From Chitinophagaceae bacterium (GTDB lineage Bacteria > Bacteroidota > Bacteroidia > Chitinophagales > Chitinophagaceae): a stretch of 64,000 bases of DNA. This document shows positions 26,633 through 35,291 of this stretch, in pieces. Within the stretch, counting starts at the first letter, position 1. Each line of letters opens with the position of its first letter. Below the pieces are notes generated by a model that saw only the letters and a list, made by a program, of their open reading frames with translations, did no database searches and was not told the DNA's origin. The stretch spans positions 1 to 64,000 of the forward strand of contig JAEUVB010000010.1 of NCBI GenBank assembly GCA_016786845.1, given 5' to 3'. The translations under genes were made by a program, and so were the position numbers.

Positions 26633-27721
26633 CTAATTTAAAATGATTCCACCTGCCACCACATCATCCCCTTCATAAAACACTGCTGATTGTCCGGGGG
26701 CAATGCCTTTCACCGGGGTATCGAAATGCACTTTCACGATTCCTGCCTCCGGTGTTAATATGGAAGGCACCGGACTGGACTTATACCGAATTTTGACATC
26801 CGCTTTCATCGCATCCGTTATCACATCATACTTGATCATATTGATACGAGATACAGCCATTTCACTTCTTTCCAAATCAATTTCATCACCCAGTACAACC
26901 GTATTGGTTTCAGGAAGTATACCGGTGACATACATCGGTCGGCCCATGGCAATATCCAATCCTTTGCGTTGTCCTATGGTATAAAACGGATATCCCTTGT
27001 GCTTACCCACGATACTCCCATCCTGCAATACGAAATTGCCGCCATCAACCGATTCTTCTAGTCCGGTAACTTTTTTCCGAAGGAAATTTCGGTAATCATT
27101 ATCGGGCACAAAACAAATCTCATAGCTTTCACTTTTTTTCGCCAATTCAGGATAACCATAGTCCATGGCCATTTGACGGATTTGTGTTTTATGATAGTTA
27201 CCTAATGGGTAAACACTTCTGCCCAAACAGGCTTGCGAAAGTCCCCACAAAACATAACTCTGATCCTTTGTCGCATCGATCCCTTTAGACAAAACAAAAC
27301 GATTATTCTCCGGTCTCACATTCACATAGTGGCCCGTAGCGATAAATTCACAATCGAGCGCATCGGCGCGTTTGAGTAAAGCATTCCATTTAATATGCGT
27401 ATTACACATCACGCAAGGGTTGGGTGTACGCCCGGCGAGATATTCATCGACAAAATTTTCAATCACGGCTCCACCAAATTCTTCACGAATATCCAATACA
27501 TAATGCGCGAAACCATGTTGCACGGCTGCCATACGGGCATCGTTGAAACTATCGAGATTGCAACATCCCGTTTCTTTTTTACTACTTCCGGCTGTGGCAT
27601 AATCCCAGGTTTTCATGGTGATGCCGATGACTTCATAGCCTTCATCATTCAACATGAGTGCCGCCACCGTACTATCGATACCGCCACTCATGGCCACCAG
27701 TATTTTACCTTTTTTACTCAT
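26633..27721 (-). CDS. mnmA: tRNA-specific 2-thiouridylase
   Basis: The ATG at 27721 was preferred to a TTG three codons earlier. The 362-residue enzyme has the PP-loop SGGIDS (12-17) and the two catalytic cysteines expected for MnmA: Cys106 in NPCVMCN and Cys203 in YEICFVPD. It thiolates U34 of tRNAs for Lys, Glu and Gln in the cytoplasm using ATP and a persulfide relay. A TATATTTG element lies only six bases upstream of the ATG, so the transcript may be leaderless. Confidence 0.97.
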   Translation of the reverse strand: MSKKGKILVAMSGGIDSTVAALMLNDEGYEVIGITMKTWDYATAGSSKKETGCCNLDSFNDARMAAVQHGFAHYVLDIREEFGGAVIENFVDEYLAGRTPNPCVMCNTHIKWNALLKRADALDCEFIATGHYVNVRPENNRFVLSKGIDATKDQSYVLWGLSQACLGRSVYPLGNYHKTQIRQMAMDYGYPELAKKSESYEICFVPDNDYRNFLRKKVTGLEESVDGGNFVLQDGSIVGKHKGYPFYTIGQRKGLDIAMGRPMYVTGILPETNTVVLGDEIDLERSEMAVSRINMIKYDVITDAMKADVKIRYKSSPVPSILTPEAGIVKVHFDTPVKGIAPGQSAVFYEGDDVVAGGIILN

Positions 27722-27727
27722 CCGCTG

Positions 27728-27735
27728 CAAATATA
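27728..27735 (-). promoter_or_regulatory. Candidate -7 promoter element for mnmA
   Basis: On the minus strand TATATTTG ends six bases before the mnmA ATG. With transcription starting a few bases downstream of the -7 element, the mRNA would begin at or very near the start codon. Confidence 0.55.
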
Positions 27736-27802
27736 GGCATATTGATAAAGTTGAATGCAGACGGTTTTTCTATTTGAGATAGAGGAGGCTGAAGAACCTG
27801 TA

Positions 27803-29272
27803 TTATTGTTTAATATCCATACTGTATGGATCTACCGAGACTTCAGAAGCAGGCCTTTTGCTTTGCCAGTTAAGGATATCGATGGCATGATAGAAACCAT
27901 TACGACCGGCACATTCCGATACATGGTGAGGGGCAGGACCGTTTGGATCGGCATTTCTGCTGCCTACAAAAAGCAAACTGCTCCCTTCATGAACCGCCAA
28001 TCCATGAGGTTGAAAAAACTTCTCATAGATTTTATGAACCACCGTCAGCGTATTCATGTCGATAACATAAATTGAACCTCTGAAAAAAGGATAGACCGGA
28101 TTTTGATCTTCCTGGCAGGTTACAAAAAGCAAATTTTGATTTTTAGATATCGCAAATTCCAGTGGCCATATACCCACGGGAATGACCTTCAACAGGGTAT
28201 CTGTGCGGGCATCCATCACCCTCACTTCGTTACTTGTTTGGCAAGTTACAAAGTACTTACTGTAATCCGGACTCATGATCACTTCATGCGGATCGAGGAG
28301 TTGTGCGGTGGTAACCGGAGGCTGTCCCGGCTGTAAGGAAATCGCATCGATTTGTGGTAGGGCAGGAATGATACGATAGATCATATTGCCATATTGTGCG
28401 GTGGCATAAATGGTGTCACCGGTTTGACTTAAAGCAATCCCATGCGGGAAGATCAATAGCCCGCTTCCGCTATAAGTAGCTTTCACTTTCATTTGAACCA
28501 AATCAACGACTACGATACGACCATTATTGGTGAGGTCAGAGATATAAGCAAGATTGCCGTCCCCACTGATTTTGACCACATTCCATAAACCTTGCGTTAT
28601 ATTGACTTCCTGCACCAGTTGATCGGTACGACTATCGAATTTTTGAAAATATGCCCCATTGGAAAAACAGACATACCAATATCGTCCGTCCGGCGACACT
28701 TTCACATTATGCGGAAGTTCCACCTGATTCGGGTCATGACCAACCGATACATAGCGCATCACCAGTTGCGATTCTACATCAATGATAGACACCAAATCAC
28801 ACCCCTGATTAGTGAGGTAAGTTTTGGGACGATTGGCATAATTGTCGTCAAAAGGAATTTTGCCATTCACATCAGGGCAACCATGCTGAATCCAATCACG
28901 AATGACCAATACATCTTCACGACTCAGTGGCGAAGCATTCAGGGGCATTGAAGGAGAAATCGTAACGCCGAGGTCGGAATATGTATTTACAAATTGCAGA
29001 AGTGAGGACTGCTTCGGCGAATAAGGAATAACCACAGAACCATTCACGGCTCCTTTCATCATATTGTCCCACGTAGTGAGATTTAAATTGCCGGCATTGG
29101 TATAACTGATATCATTATGACAACCGGATGTAGCACATTTCTTCACAACAATTTTTTCAATCGCCGGCGGATAACCCGAGGCATTGAAAGACGGATCTAT
29201 CATGCGCTTGCAGGCAGTCTGTGTAAAGACCAACACCAGACATAAAAAAAGACAGATGGTATTATTTTTCAT
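27803..29272 (-). CDS. Lipoprotein with haem-like domain and YVTN beta-propeller
   Basis: The start at 29272 (MKNNTICLFL) gives a lipobox TAC (Cys21); the upstream ATG at 29299 does not. The 489-residue protein has an N-terminal cytochrome-like part with CATSGCH (46-52), a C-X4-C-H motif instead of C-X2-C-H. A candidate axial Met109 follows in SPSMPL. From about 155 on it has blades of a YncE/40-residue YVTN propeller (GNLAYISDLTNNGRIVVVDL, KYFVTCQTSNEVRVMDARTD, LLFVTCQED). It probably sits at a membrane surface. The gene begins 29 bases after trxB and its start codon lies inside a terminator-like hairpin. Confidence 0.88.
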   Translation of the reverse strand: MKNNTICLFLCLVLVFTQTACKRMIDPSFNASGYPPAIEKIVVKKCATSGCHNDISYTNAGNLNLTTWDNMMKGAVNGSVVIPYSPKQSSLLQFVNTYSDLGVTISPSMPLNASPLSREDVLVIRDWIQHGCPDVNGKIPFDDNYANRPKTYLTNQGCDLVSIIDVESQLVMRYVSVGHDPNQVELPHNVKVSPDGRYWYVCFSNGAYFQKFDSRTDQLVQEVNITQGLWNVVKISGDGNLAYISDLTNNGRIVVVDLVQMKVKATYSGSGLLIFPHGIALSQTGDTIYATAQYGNMIYRIIPALPQIDAISLQPGQPPVTTAQLLDPHEVIMSPDYSKYFVTCQTSNEVRVMDARTDTLLKVIPVGIWPLEFAISKNQNLLFVTCQEDQNPVYPFFRGSIYVIDMNTLTVVHKIYEKFFQPHGLAVHEGSSLLFVGSRNADPNGPAPHHVSECAGRNGFYHAIDILNWQSKRPASEVSVDPYSMDIKQ

Positions 29273-29278
29273 CTGTCT
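29244..29278 (-). terminator. Terminator-like hairpin after trxB overlapping the next start codon
   Basis: On the minus strand a 9-bp stem, AGACAGATG/CATCTGTCT (arms 29278-29270 and 29258-29250), has an 11-base loop and is followed by seven T residues (29250-29244). The ATG of the YVTN lipoprotein (29272-29270) lies inside the first arm. The same bases can therefore act as an end for trxB and as a start-codon-masking hairpin. Confidence 0.5.
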
Positions 29279-29286
29279 CAAAATTA
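29279..29286 (-). promoter_or_regulatory. Candidate -7 promoter element for the YVTN lipoprotein
   Basis: On the minus strand TAATTTTG (TAnnTTTG) ends six bases before the ATG at 29272, just outside the hairpin. Confidence 0.5.
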
Positions 29287-29301
29287 CGATATCATCCATT
29301 C

Positions 29302-30252
29302 TTAGTGAAATCCTTTTTCACTGAGATAACGTTCGGCATCCAGGGCAGCCATGCAACCACTCCCTGCGGCAGTGACCGCCTGACGATAATTTTTATCCTG
29401 CACGTCGCCTGAAGCAAAGACGCCTTCGATATTTGTTTTTGTAGTCCCGGGTACAGTAAGGATATAACCCGTTTCATCCATATCGATGAATGGTTTGAAA
29501 ATATCACTATTCGGTTTATGCCCAATAGCCACAAATAATGCACTGATCGGGATATGGGTTTTTTCGCCACTCTGATTGTGCTTAACTACCAACGCTTTGA
29601 TTTTTTCTTCAGCTTCAATCTCATCAATTACCGTATCCCAATACACTTTGATATTCGGTGTTGCCAACACGCGATCCTGCATCACTTTACTGGCTCTCAT
29701 TTTTTCACTACGAATCAGCATATGAACCTGAGAACATAGTTTACTCAAATAAATCGCTTCCTCACATGCAGTATCTCCTGCTCCAACGATGGCCACTTCC
29801 TTTCCACGAAAAAAGGCACCGTCACAAACTGCACAGGCGCTCACACCACCTCCGCTGGAGGCCAGCTGCTCTTCTTTGGGTATACCCAGCCATTTAGCCG
29901 AAGCACCTGTAGAGATAATAATCGCATTCGCTTCTATCCATTTCTCTTCATCAATTTCTACCTTAAAAGGATGCGTAGAAAAATCTACTTTAGAGGCCAT
30001 CCCCCAACGGATATCGGCACCCATACGGCGAGCTTGTTCTTCAAAATCCATCATCATTTTGGGGCCCATCACACCTTCCGCGTATCCTGGATAATTTTCT
30101 ACCTCAGTGGTAATCGTTAATTGTCCTCCCGGCTGTAATCCCTGATAAAGAACGGGCTTGAGGTTGGCACGTGCTGCATAAATGGCAGCAGTATATCCTG
30201 CAGGGCCTGAACCAATAATGAGTACCTGTACTTTTTCGATTTCGTTTGTCAT
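29302..30252 (-). CDS. trxB: Thioredoxin reductase
   Basis: The 316-residue flavoprotein has an FAD-binding GSGPAG (14-19), the redox-active pair Cys140/Cys143 in ACAVCDG, and a second nucleotide motif (VGAGDTACEEA). It reduces thioredoxin with NADPH in the cytoplasm. It begins 21 bases after the DUF4249 gene and is followed 29 bases later by the YVTN lipoprotein. A hairpin with a T tract lies in the latter gap. Confidence 0.97.
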   Translation of the reverse strand: MTNEIEKVQVLIIGSGPAGYTAAIYAARANLKPVLYQGLQPGGQLTITTEVENYPGYAEGVMGPKMMMDFEEQARRMGADIRWGMASKVDFSTHPFKVEIDEEKWIEANAIIISTGASAKWLGIPKEEQLASSGGGVSACAVCDGAFFRGKEVAIVGAGDTACEEAIYLSKLCSQVHMLIRSEKMRASKVMQDRVLATPNIKVYWDTVIDEIEAEEKIKALVVKHNQSGEKTHIPISALFVAIGHKPNSDIFKPFIDMDETGYILTVPGTTKTNIEGVFASGDVQDKNYRQAVTAAGSGCMAALDAERYLSEKGFH

Positions 30253-30273
30253 CTGTGTTGTATCGTTTGTTTA

Positions 30274-31200
30274 TTATTTGATTGAATCTATGACGGTATA
30301 ATAACTGCTGCCATAACCTCCCCATACACCCAAAGCTCCGGGGACATTACTCTGAATACTGACCGGCGAGGCAAAAGGATTACCCACACTTCCGGCTGAA
30401 TACGATAATGTTTCCCAAAAACGAAAAACAGAGCGATCGATGGCGCTCCATTTCAAGGTCACGGTGTCACCATGGCGAACATAACCGATGGTTTGATATT
30501 CTGTTTGCGTATACGTTTTAGATTTATCGTATCCGAGGTCTATGGTGATTGGAATTCTTGTACCATTTATGATGGCATCATCATACACTGAATTAAATGA
30601 AGTTTGAAAGATTTCTGCACTACCGTCTTTCGTATATCGTTTGGCCAATGTTTCCAATCGCACAGCATTTCCGGCTGTGTCCGGATCATCGTAATAGGCC
30701 TTAATCACGCTAAAACTATCTTCCCTGCCGGGGACCGGTTCCACCCATACCGAATCCAGCAAAACGGACTCCGGAATTTTAGTAACAGCATAATAGTTCT
30801 GATCATTGATCCGTATACTTAATTGATAGAAATGATTCACCTGACCTTTGAAATTCATGGCATCAGGATCATTGAAATCCGGTCCATAGATACTGAATGA
30901 AAAGGTCGATGTCCCAATCGTCGTGTCGATCACGTATTCTTTTAAAACAATCGAATCGGATGTGCCGAGATCTTTTACCACAACAATCGCCTGATGAATA
31001 TAATCGACAGAATTCAAATTGATTTTATCGAAAAAACCTATACTTCTGGTAAGGCTGACATAAGGGAGTTGACCTGTTTCTATCACTCCTTCCACCACTA
31101 TTTTCTTCTCTCCTTCCTGCAATTTTATATTCAGCTCCTTTTCACAGGAAGTAAGCATCCATACGAAAAGCAGGAGCAGACTGAACGATTTTTTTTGCAT
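30274..31200 (-). CDS. DUF4249-family lipoprotein
   Basis: The start was placed at 31200 (MQKKSFSLLL), giving a lipobox LTSC (Cys19); an upstream in-frame ATG at 31266 reads across the promoter. The 308 residues fit DUF4249: ELNIKLQEGEKKIVVEGVI near the N-terminus, a series of beta-strands, then GNPFASPVSIQSNVPGALGVWGGY at the C-terminus. Members are outer-membrane-associated lipoproteins usually paired with TonB-dependent receptors. None is adjacent here; trxB follows. The -7 element is four bases from the ATG. Confidence 0.88.
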   Translation of the reverse strand: MQKKSFSLLLLFVWMLTSCEKELNIKLQEGEKKIVVEGVIETGQLPYVSLTRSIGFFDKINLNSVDYIHQAIVVVKDLGTSDSIVLKEYVIDTTIGTSTFSFSIYGPDFNDPDAMNFKGQVNHFYQLSIRINDQNYYAVTKIPESVLLDSVWVEPVPGREDSFSVIKAYYDDPDTAGNAVRLETLAKRYTKDGSAEIFQTSFNSVYDDAIINGTRIPITIDLGYDKSKTYTQTEYQTIGYVRHGDTVTLKWSAIDRSVFRFWETLSYSAGSVGNPFASPVSIQSNVPGALGVWGGYGSSYYTVIDSIK

Positions 31201-31204
31201 GGCG

Positions 31205-31212
31205 CAAAGGTA
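31205..31212 (-). promoter_or_regulatory. Candidate -7 promoter element for the DUF4249 gene
   Basis: On the minus strand TACCTTTG is followed directly by CGCC and ATG. The 14-base context equals that of the sucD promoter. A leaderless or near-leaderless transcript is implied. Confidence 0.55.
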
Positions 31213-31290
31213 ATTTATTTTAAGAAGGACAGGATAGGAAAAGTTTATCGAATATGTTGATAGCAAATTATGTGTTGCCGCTTGTTTTCA

Positions 31291-31323
31291 ACAAACAAAA
31301 AATACCCCCAATAAAGGGGGTAT
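31291..31323 (-). terminator. Intrinsic terminator of the TonB gene
   Basis: On the minus strand the stem ATACCCCC/GGGGGTAT (31323-31316 and 31309-31302, six-base loop) is followed by a T-rich run, 22 bases after the stop of the TonB gene. Confidence 0.8.
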
Positions 31324-31344
31324 GCATTTAGAAGACAACAAAAT

Positions 31345-32181
31345 TTATTGATCATCCAGTCGGAAGAAGATTGGCAAACTAAATAAAACCGGTACAGCGA
31401 TCCCGTTATTACGCCCGGGTTTCCATTTGGGCATACCGGCTACCACACGCAAGGCCTCTTCGTCGCAGCCATACCCGATGCCACGTTTGACCTTCAACTC
31501 GGCAATTTCACCTTCGGTATTAATCACGAATTCAAGAACCACCTTCCCTTGAGTCTCATGCGTAACAGCAGAAGATGGATATTTGATATGAGAACCGAGA
31601 TAAGCCAGCAGTTCATCTTCTCCTCCAGGGAATTCGGGCATTTGATCTACGCTTACCGCATCCACAGGGATAACGGTCTTGGGACCGGGCACCTCAACTA
31701 TGCCCGGAGTTGTACCCGGAGGCACATGAGGTGGCGCGATATCACCGGGACCGGGTATTTTTCCGGCTTGGGTTTCGGTACCGGCTACAGCATCCTTAGG
31801 GAGTGGTTTAAGTTCTTCATTGGGGTTGACGGTAGTGGCCGGTACGATGGTTGGTGGGGTTACTTTTGCGGTTTTAACCGGCGGCACCTCACGTACCTTT
31901 GGCGGATGTACCGTTGGCTTGGGCGGCTTAACCACATCGTCAATATGTTTCAGAACTACCGTATCGTAGCGATGAGGATTGGGGCGAATGGCTTTTTCAC
32001 CCACCAGCCCGGCAATCAGTTGAGCAGAGGCAATAATTAAGGAAAGGGTTACGACAATGGTTATTGAACGTCGGACCCGCTTGTGATAGTTTTTTCGAAG
32101 CTCGTAGGCTCCGTAGGCTTTGTTTCTTTGGTCGAAGAGGATATCGAGGATATCAGCTTTGAGGATTTTGTTGGTTTCCAT
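31345..32181 (-). CDS. TonB-family energy transducer
   Basis: The start at 32181 (METNKILKADILDIL) is preferred to 32208. The 278-residue protein has an N-terminal cytoplasmic stretch with the Bacteroidota motif FDQRNKAYGAYELR, and a membrane segment (about 40-62). A Pro/Lys-rich periplasmic linker follows (PPKPTVHPPK, many Pro-Val). The C-terminal TonB domain runs from about 180 (PEFPGGEDELLAYL, GKVVLEFVINTEGEI, PVLFSLPIFFRL). It transmits proton-motive force to outer-membrane receptors such as the one at 56.8 kb. ExbB/ExbD are not in the window. An intrinsic terminator follows. Confidence 0.93.
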   Translation of the reverse strand: METNKILKADILDILFDQRNKAYGAYELRKNYHKRVRRSITIVVTLSLIIASAQLIAGLVGEKAIRPNPHRYDTVVLKHIDDVVKPPKPTVHPPKVREVPPVKTAKVTPPTIVPATTVNPNEELKPLPKDAVAGTETQAGKIPGPGDIAPPHVPPGTTPGIVEVPGPKTVIPVDAVSVDQMPEFPGGEDELLAYLGSHIKYPSSAVTHETQGKVVLEFVINTEGEIAELKVKRGIGYGCDEEALRVVAGMPKWKPGRNNGIAVPVLFSLPIFFRLDDQ

Positions 32182-32370
32182 GTTTGTACGGTTTAGTGAT
32201 GTACACATGTAGACATAGTAAAAGTTTTATGTAAAATTCCTCAGGATGGTGCTGTTTAATTTTGAAACGATGCCCCTTTGTATTTATTGTGTGAGATTAT
32301 AGCGCTATTTTAAAAGTGTTTCTTTAAAAATACCATTTTTTGAAGTATGTTAGCACGATAATTATCTCAT

Positions 32371-33480
32371 ATGACGATAGGAATATTGAAAGAACCAGCC
32401 GGTGAAAACAGAGTCTCGGCATTGCCGGAAATTGTGGCTCAGTTTATTAAACTCAACGTACAGGTAAAAGTAGAAAGTGGTGCAGGTGCAACAGCATTTG
32501 CCACAGATGCCGATTACGAAAAAGTTGGTGCGACTATAGGCTCTCGCAATGAAGTTATTTCTTCAAGCGATATTTTATTGAGCATACAAACCCCGGCTGA
32601 ACCACTCTCAGGAAAAGTAATATTGGGTGTCTACCAGCCTTTGTTTAATTTCCAGCAGGTAAACACATGGGCCTCCGCGAATAATACCGTATTCAGTATC
32701 GATATTATTCCACGGACCACACGGGCACAATCCATGGACGTGTTGAGCTCTCAGGCCAATATCGCAGGATATAAATCCGTTTTACTGGCCGGTGCGGAAT
32801 ACAGCAGATATTTTCCAATGTTCATGACCGCAGCGGGTAGTATTGCTCCTGCCAAGATGCTTATATTGGGTGCGGGCGTTGCCGGCCTTCAAGCCATAGC
32901 CACCGCGCGCAGGTTGGGATGTATTGTAGAGGTATTCGATACGCGCCCTGCGGTAAAAGAAGAGGTGATGAGTTTGGGTGCGAAATTTGTAGAAGTAGAA
33001 GGTGCCGCCGATGCCAGTAAAGCCGGTGGATATGCTGTGGAACAAACTGAAGAATACAAACAAAAACAACAGCAACGCATCGCTGAAAGTGTTGCGAAAG
33101 CAGACATTGTGATTACCACCGCTCAAATACCCGGTAAAAAAGCACCTATTTTGCTTACGGATGCCATGATTCACAGTATGCGTAATGGCAGTATCATTAT
33201 CGATTTGGCTGCAGCAACCGGTGGGAATACCAATTTTACCAAAAACAATGAGACCGTAATAGAAGGCGGTGTGAAAATCATCGGCAATTCTAATTTGGCC
33301 TCTACCATGCCTTCTGACGCCAGTAAATTATATGGTAAGAATATTCTCAACTTCCTCAAATTAATCATCGATAAAGACGGCAATATTCACTTGAACTTTG
33401 AAGATGAACTGGTCAAGGAAACTTGTATCGCAACCGGCGGTAAAGTGACCAACGAACGGGTCAGTCAATTGCTTAATTAA
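32371..33480 (+). CDS. pntAA: NAD(P) transhydrogenase subunit alpha, part 1
   Basis: The 369-residue protein is the NAD(H)-binding domain I of proton-translocating transhydrogenase. It begins MTIGILKEPAGENRVS, has the loop RTTRAQSMD (115-123), and the Rossmann motif GAGVAG (167-172) near the VFDTRPAVKEEV stretch. It transfers hydride between NAD(H) and NADP(H) at the membrane as part of the PntAA-PntAB-PntB complex. The three genes follow in order (gaps of 47 and 36 bases), a clear operon. Confidence 0.97.
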   Translation: MTIGILKEPAGENRVSALPEIVAQFIKLNVQVKVESGAGATAFATDADYEKVGATIGSRNEVISSSDILLSIQTPAEPLSGKVILGVYQPLFNFQQVNTWASANNTVFSIDIIPRTTRAQSMDVLSSQANIAGYKSVLLAGAEYSRYFPMFMTAAGSIAPAKMLILGAGVAGLQAIATARRLGCIVEVFDTRPAVKEEVMSLGAKFVEVEGAADASKAGGYAVEQTEEYKQKQQQRIAESVAKADIVITTAQIPGKKAPILLTDAMIHSMRNGSIIIDLAAATGGNTNFTKNNETVIEGGVKIIGNSNLASTMPSDASKLYGKNILNFLKLIIDKDGNIHLNFEDELVKETCIATGGKVTNERVSQLLN

Positions 33481-33484
33481 TTAC

Positions 33485-33526
33485 AATCATCAACCAACAT
33501 TAATCATTCAACATTAATCATTTTAA
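33485..33526. repeat. Short AATGATTAATGTTGAATG-like repeats
   Basis: Between pntAA and pntAB the plus strand reads as repeated ATTAATCATTCAACATTAATCATT units. Similar reverse-complement or variant strings occur at 19964-19994 and 56441-56475, always between genes. Confidence 0.45.
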
Positions 33527-33527
33527 T

Positions 33528-33839
33528 ATGGATTCTTTAATCAGTTTTTTTACGGAGCATTATGACATGATCACCATCGTCATACTTTCAGTTTTTTTAG
33601 GTATTGAAGTGATTTCACGGGTGCCTTCTGTTTTGCATACCCCTCTGATGAGTGGCGCCAATGCGATCCATGGGGTCGTCATCATCGGGGCTATTATTGT
33701 GATGGGACAGGCAGAACCGGACAATTACCTGGCCCTCATCCTCGGGTTCCTGGCTGTAATTCTGGGAACACTCAACGTCGTCGGTGGATTCGTGGTAACA
33801 GACCGCATGTTAGAAATGTTTAAGAAAAAGAAAAAATAA
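33528..33839 (+). CDS. pntAB: NAD(P) transhydrogenase subunit alpha, part 2 (membrane)
   Basis: The 103-residue protein has about three membrane segments and the conserved VPSVLHTPLMSGANAIHG stretch. It forms part of the transmembrane domain II that couples hydride transfer to proton movement. It lies 47 bases after pntAA and 36 bases before pntB, in the same operon. Confidence 0.97.
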   Translation: MDSLISFFTEHYDMITIVILSVFLGIEVISRVPSVLHTPLMSGANAIHGVVIIGAIIVMGQAEPDNYLALILGFLAVILGTLNVVGGFVVTDRMLEMFKKKKK

Positions 33840-33875
33840 TCAAATCTCAATTTACTTTATTTAAAGTCAAAATAT

Positions 33876-35291
33876 ATGCAAAACGGACTTCTCCTGCTCA
33901 GTTACCTCATCGGTAGTATCTCCTTTATCATAGGCCTTAAGATGCTTTCTCATCCGGACACCGCCCGTAAAGGAAATCTCTATGCCGCAGTGGGTATGAC
34001 CATTGCCATATTGGCCACCATTTTTCTATTTGTAGATCAAAATGGGAATCATTTAGGCAACTACATCTGGATTTTTGCAGGCTTAATCATCGGTACGGTA
34101 GTTGGTACTATGGCGGCAAAAAAAGTACAAATGACTGCCATGCCTCAAATGGTGAGCTTGTTTAATGGAATGGGTGGTGCTTGCGCAGGGATTATTTCCA
34201 TTGTAGAATTTCGTCATATGTTGCATGCAGGTATTGATATTACTACAGAGCCTATGCAAGCTTTAACCATTTTAGCCGGATTGGTGATTGGTACTGTGTC
34301 ATTTACCGGCAGTATGATCGCATTTGGCAAATTGAATGGCAATATCAATGATCGAGTATTACCGGCTCAACAAGTCGTTAATATTGGCTTGTTGCTGATC
34401 ATTTTAGCGATTCTCATAGCAATGCTCACGGGCATTACCGGAGTGGATGTATCTCTTTTATTCTGGGCCTTGCTGGGTATTTCTGCACTCTATGGTATCT
34501 TGTTCGTAATGCCAATCGGTGGTGCCGATATGCCGGTGGTGATTTCTTTACTCAACTCATTTACAGGAGTCGCTGCGGCATGCGGAGGATTCCTATACGA
34601 TAATCCGGTCATGCTCACCGGTGGTATTCTTGTAGGAAGTGCCGGTACTATCCTGACCATTTTAATGTGTAAAGCCATGAATCGTTCATTGACCAATGTG
34701 ATCGTTGGAGCCTTTGGAGGAAACAAAGCCGGAGCAGGTCCTGCAGCAGATGCCGGTGGTACCACGAAAGAAATTTCGTTGAGCGATACAGCTGTTTTAA
34801 TGGCCTATTCTAAAAAGGTTGTTATCGTTCCGGGTTATGGATTGGCTGTAGCGCAGGCCCAACATACCTGTCATGAATTGGAAAAAGTATTGGAAGAAAA
34901 AGGAGTAGAAGTGAAATATGCCATTCATCCGGTGGCTGGTCGTATGCCCGGACATATGAATGTTTTATTGGCAGAAGCAGACGTCCCTTACGAGAAATTA
35001 TTAGAGATGGAGGAAATCAATCCTGAGTTTGCACAAACAGATGTGGTACTGGTACTCGGGGCTAATGATGTGGTCAACCCTGCTGCCAAGAACGACCCAT
35101 CATCTCCAATTTACGGTATGCCGATTTTGGATGTTGAAAATGCAACCCATGTGATTGTGAATAAAAGAAGTATGAAACCTGGTTATGCAGGTATCGAAAA
35201 TGCACTTTTCTTCCAACCTAAAACGTCCATGCTCTTTGGCGATGCCAAAAAAGTATTACAAGATCTGGTCAGTGAAATGAAACAGATGTAA
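33876..35291 (+). CDS. pntB: NAD(P) transhydrogenase subunit beta
   Basis: The 471-residue subunit has about nine membrane segments followed by the NADP(H)-binding domain III. Visible signatures are GIISIVEFRHM and later VVIVPGYGLAVAQAQH, KYAIHPVAGRMPGHMNVLLAEA and VVLVLGANDVVNPAA. It is the last of the three pnt genes, and its stop is directly followed by a GTG start for an additional small gene. Confidence 0.97.
   Translation: MQNGLLLLSYLIGSISFIIGLKMLSHPDTARKGNLYAAVGMTIAILATIFLFVDQNGNHLGNYIWIFAGLIIGTVVGTMAAKKVQMTAMPQMVSLFNGMGGACAGIISIVEFRHMLHAGIDITTEPMQALTILAGLVIGTVSFTGSMIAFGKLNGNINDRVLPAQQVVNIGLLLIILAILIAMLTGITGVDVSLLFWALLGISALYGILFVMPIGGADMPVVISLLNSFTGVAAACGGFLYDNPVMLTGGILVGSAGTILTILMCKAMNRSLTNVIVGAFGGNKAGAGPAADAGGTTKEISLSDTAVLMAYSKKVVIVPGYGLAVAQAQHTCHELEKVLEEKGVEVKYAIHPVAGRMPGHMNVLLAEADVPYEKLLEMEEINPEFAQTDVVLVLGANDVVNPAAKNDPSSPIYGMPILDVENATHVIVNKRSMKPGYAGIENALFFQPKTSMLFGDAKKVLQDLVSEMKQM

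Noticed and set aside
26452..26646. 64-codon plus-strand ORF between a lipoprotein gene and mnmA
   Set aside because: AT-rich, overlaps the mnmA end, and shows no start signal or recognisable domain.
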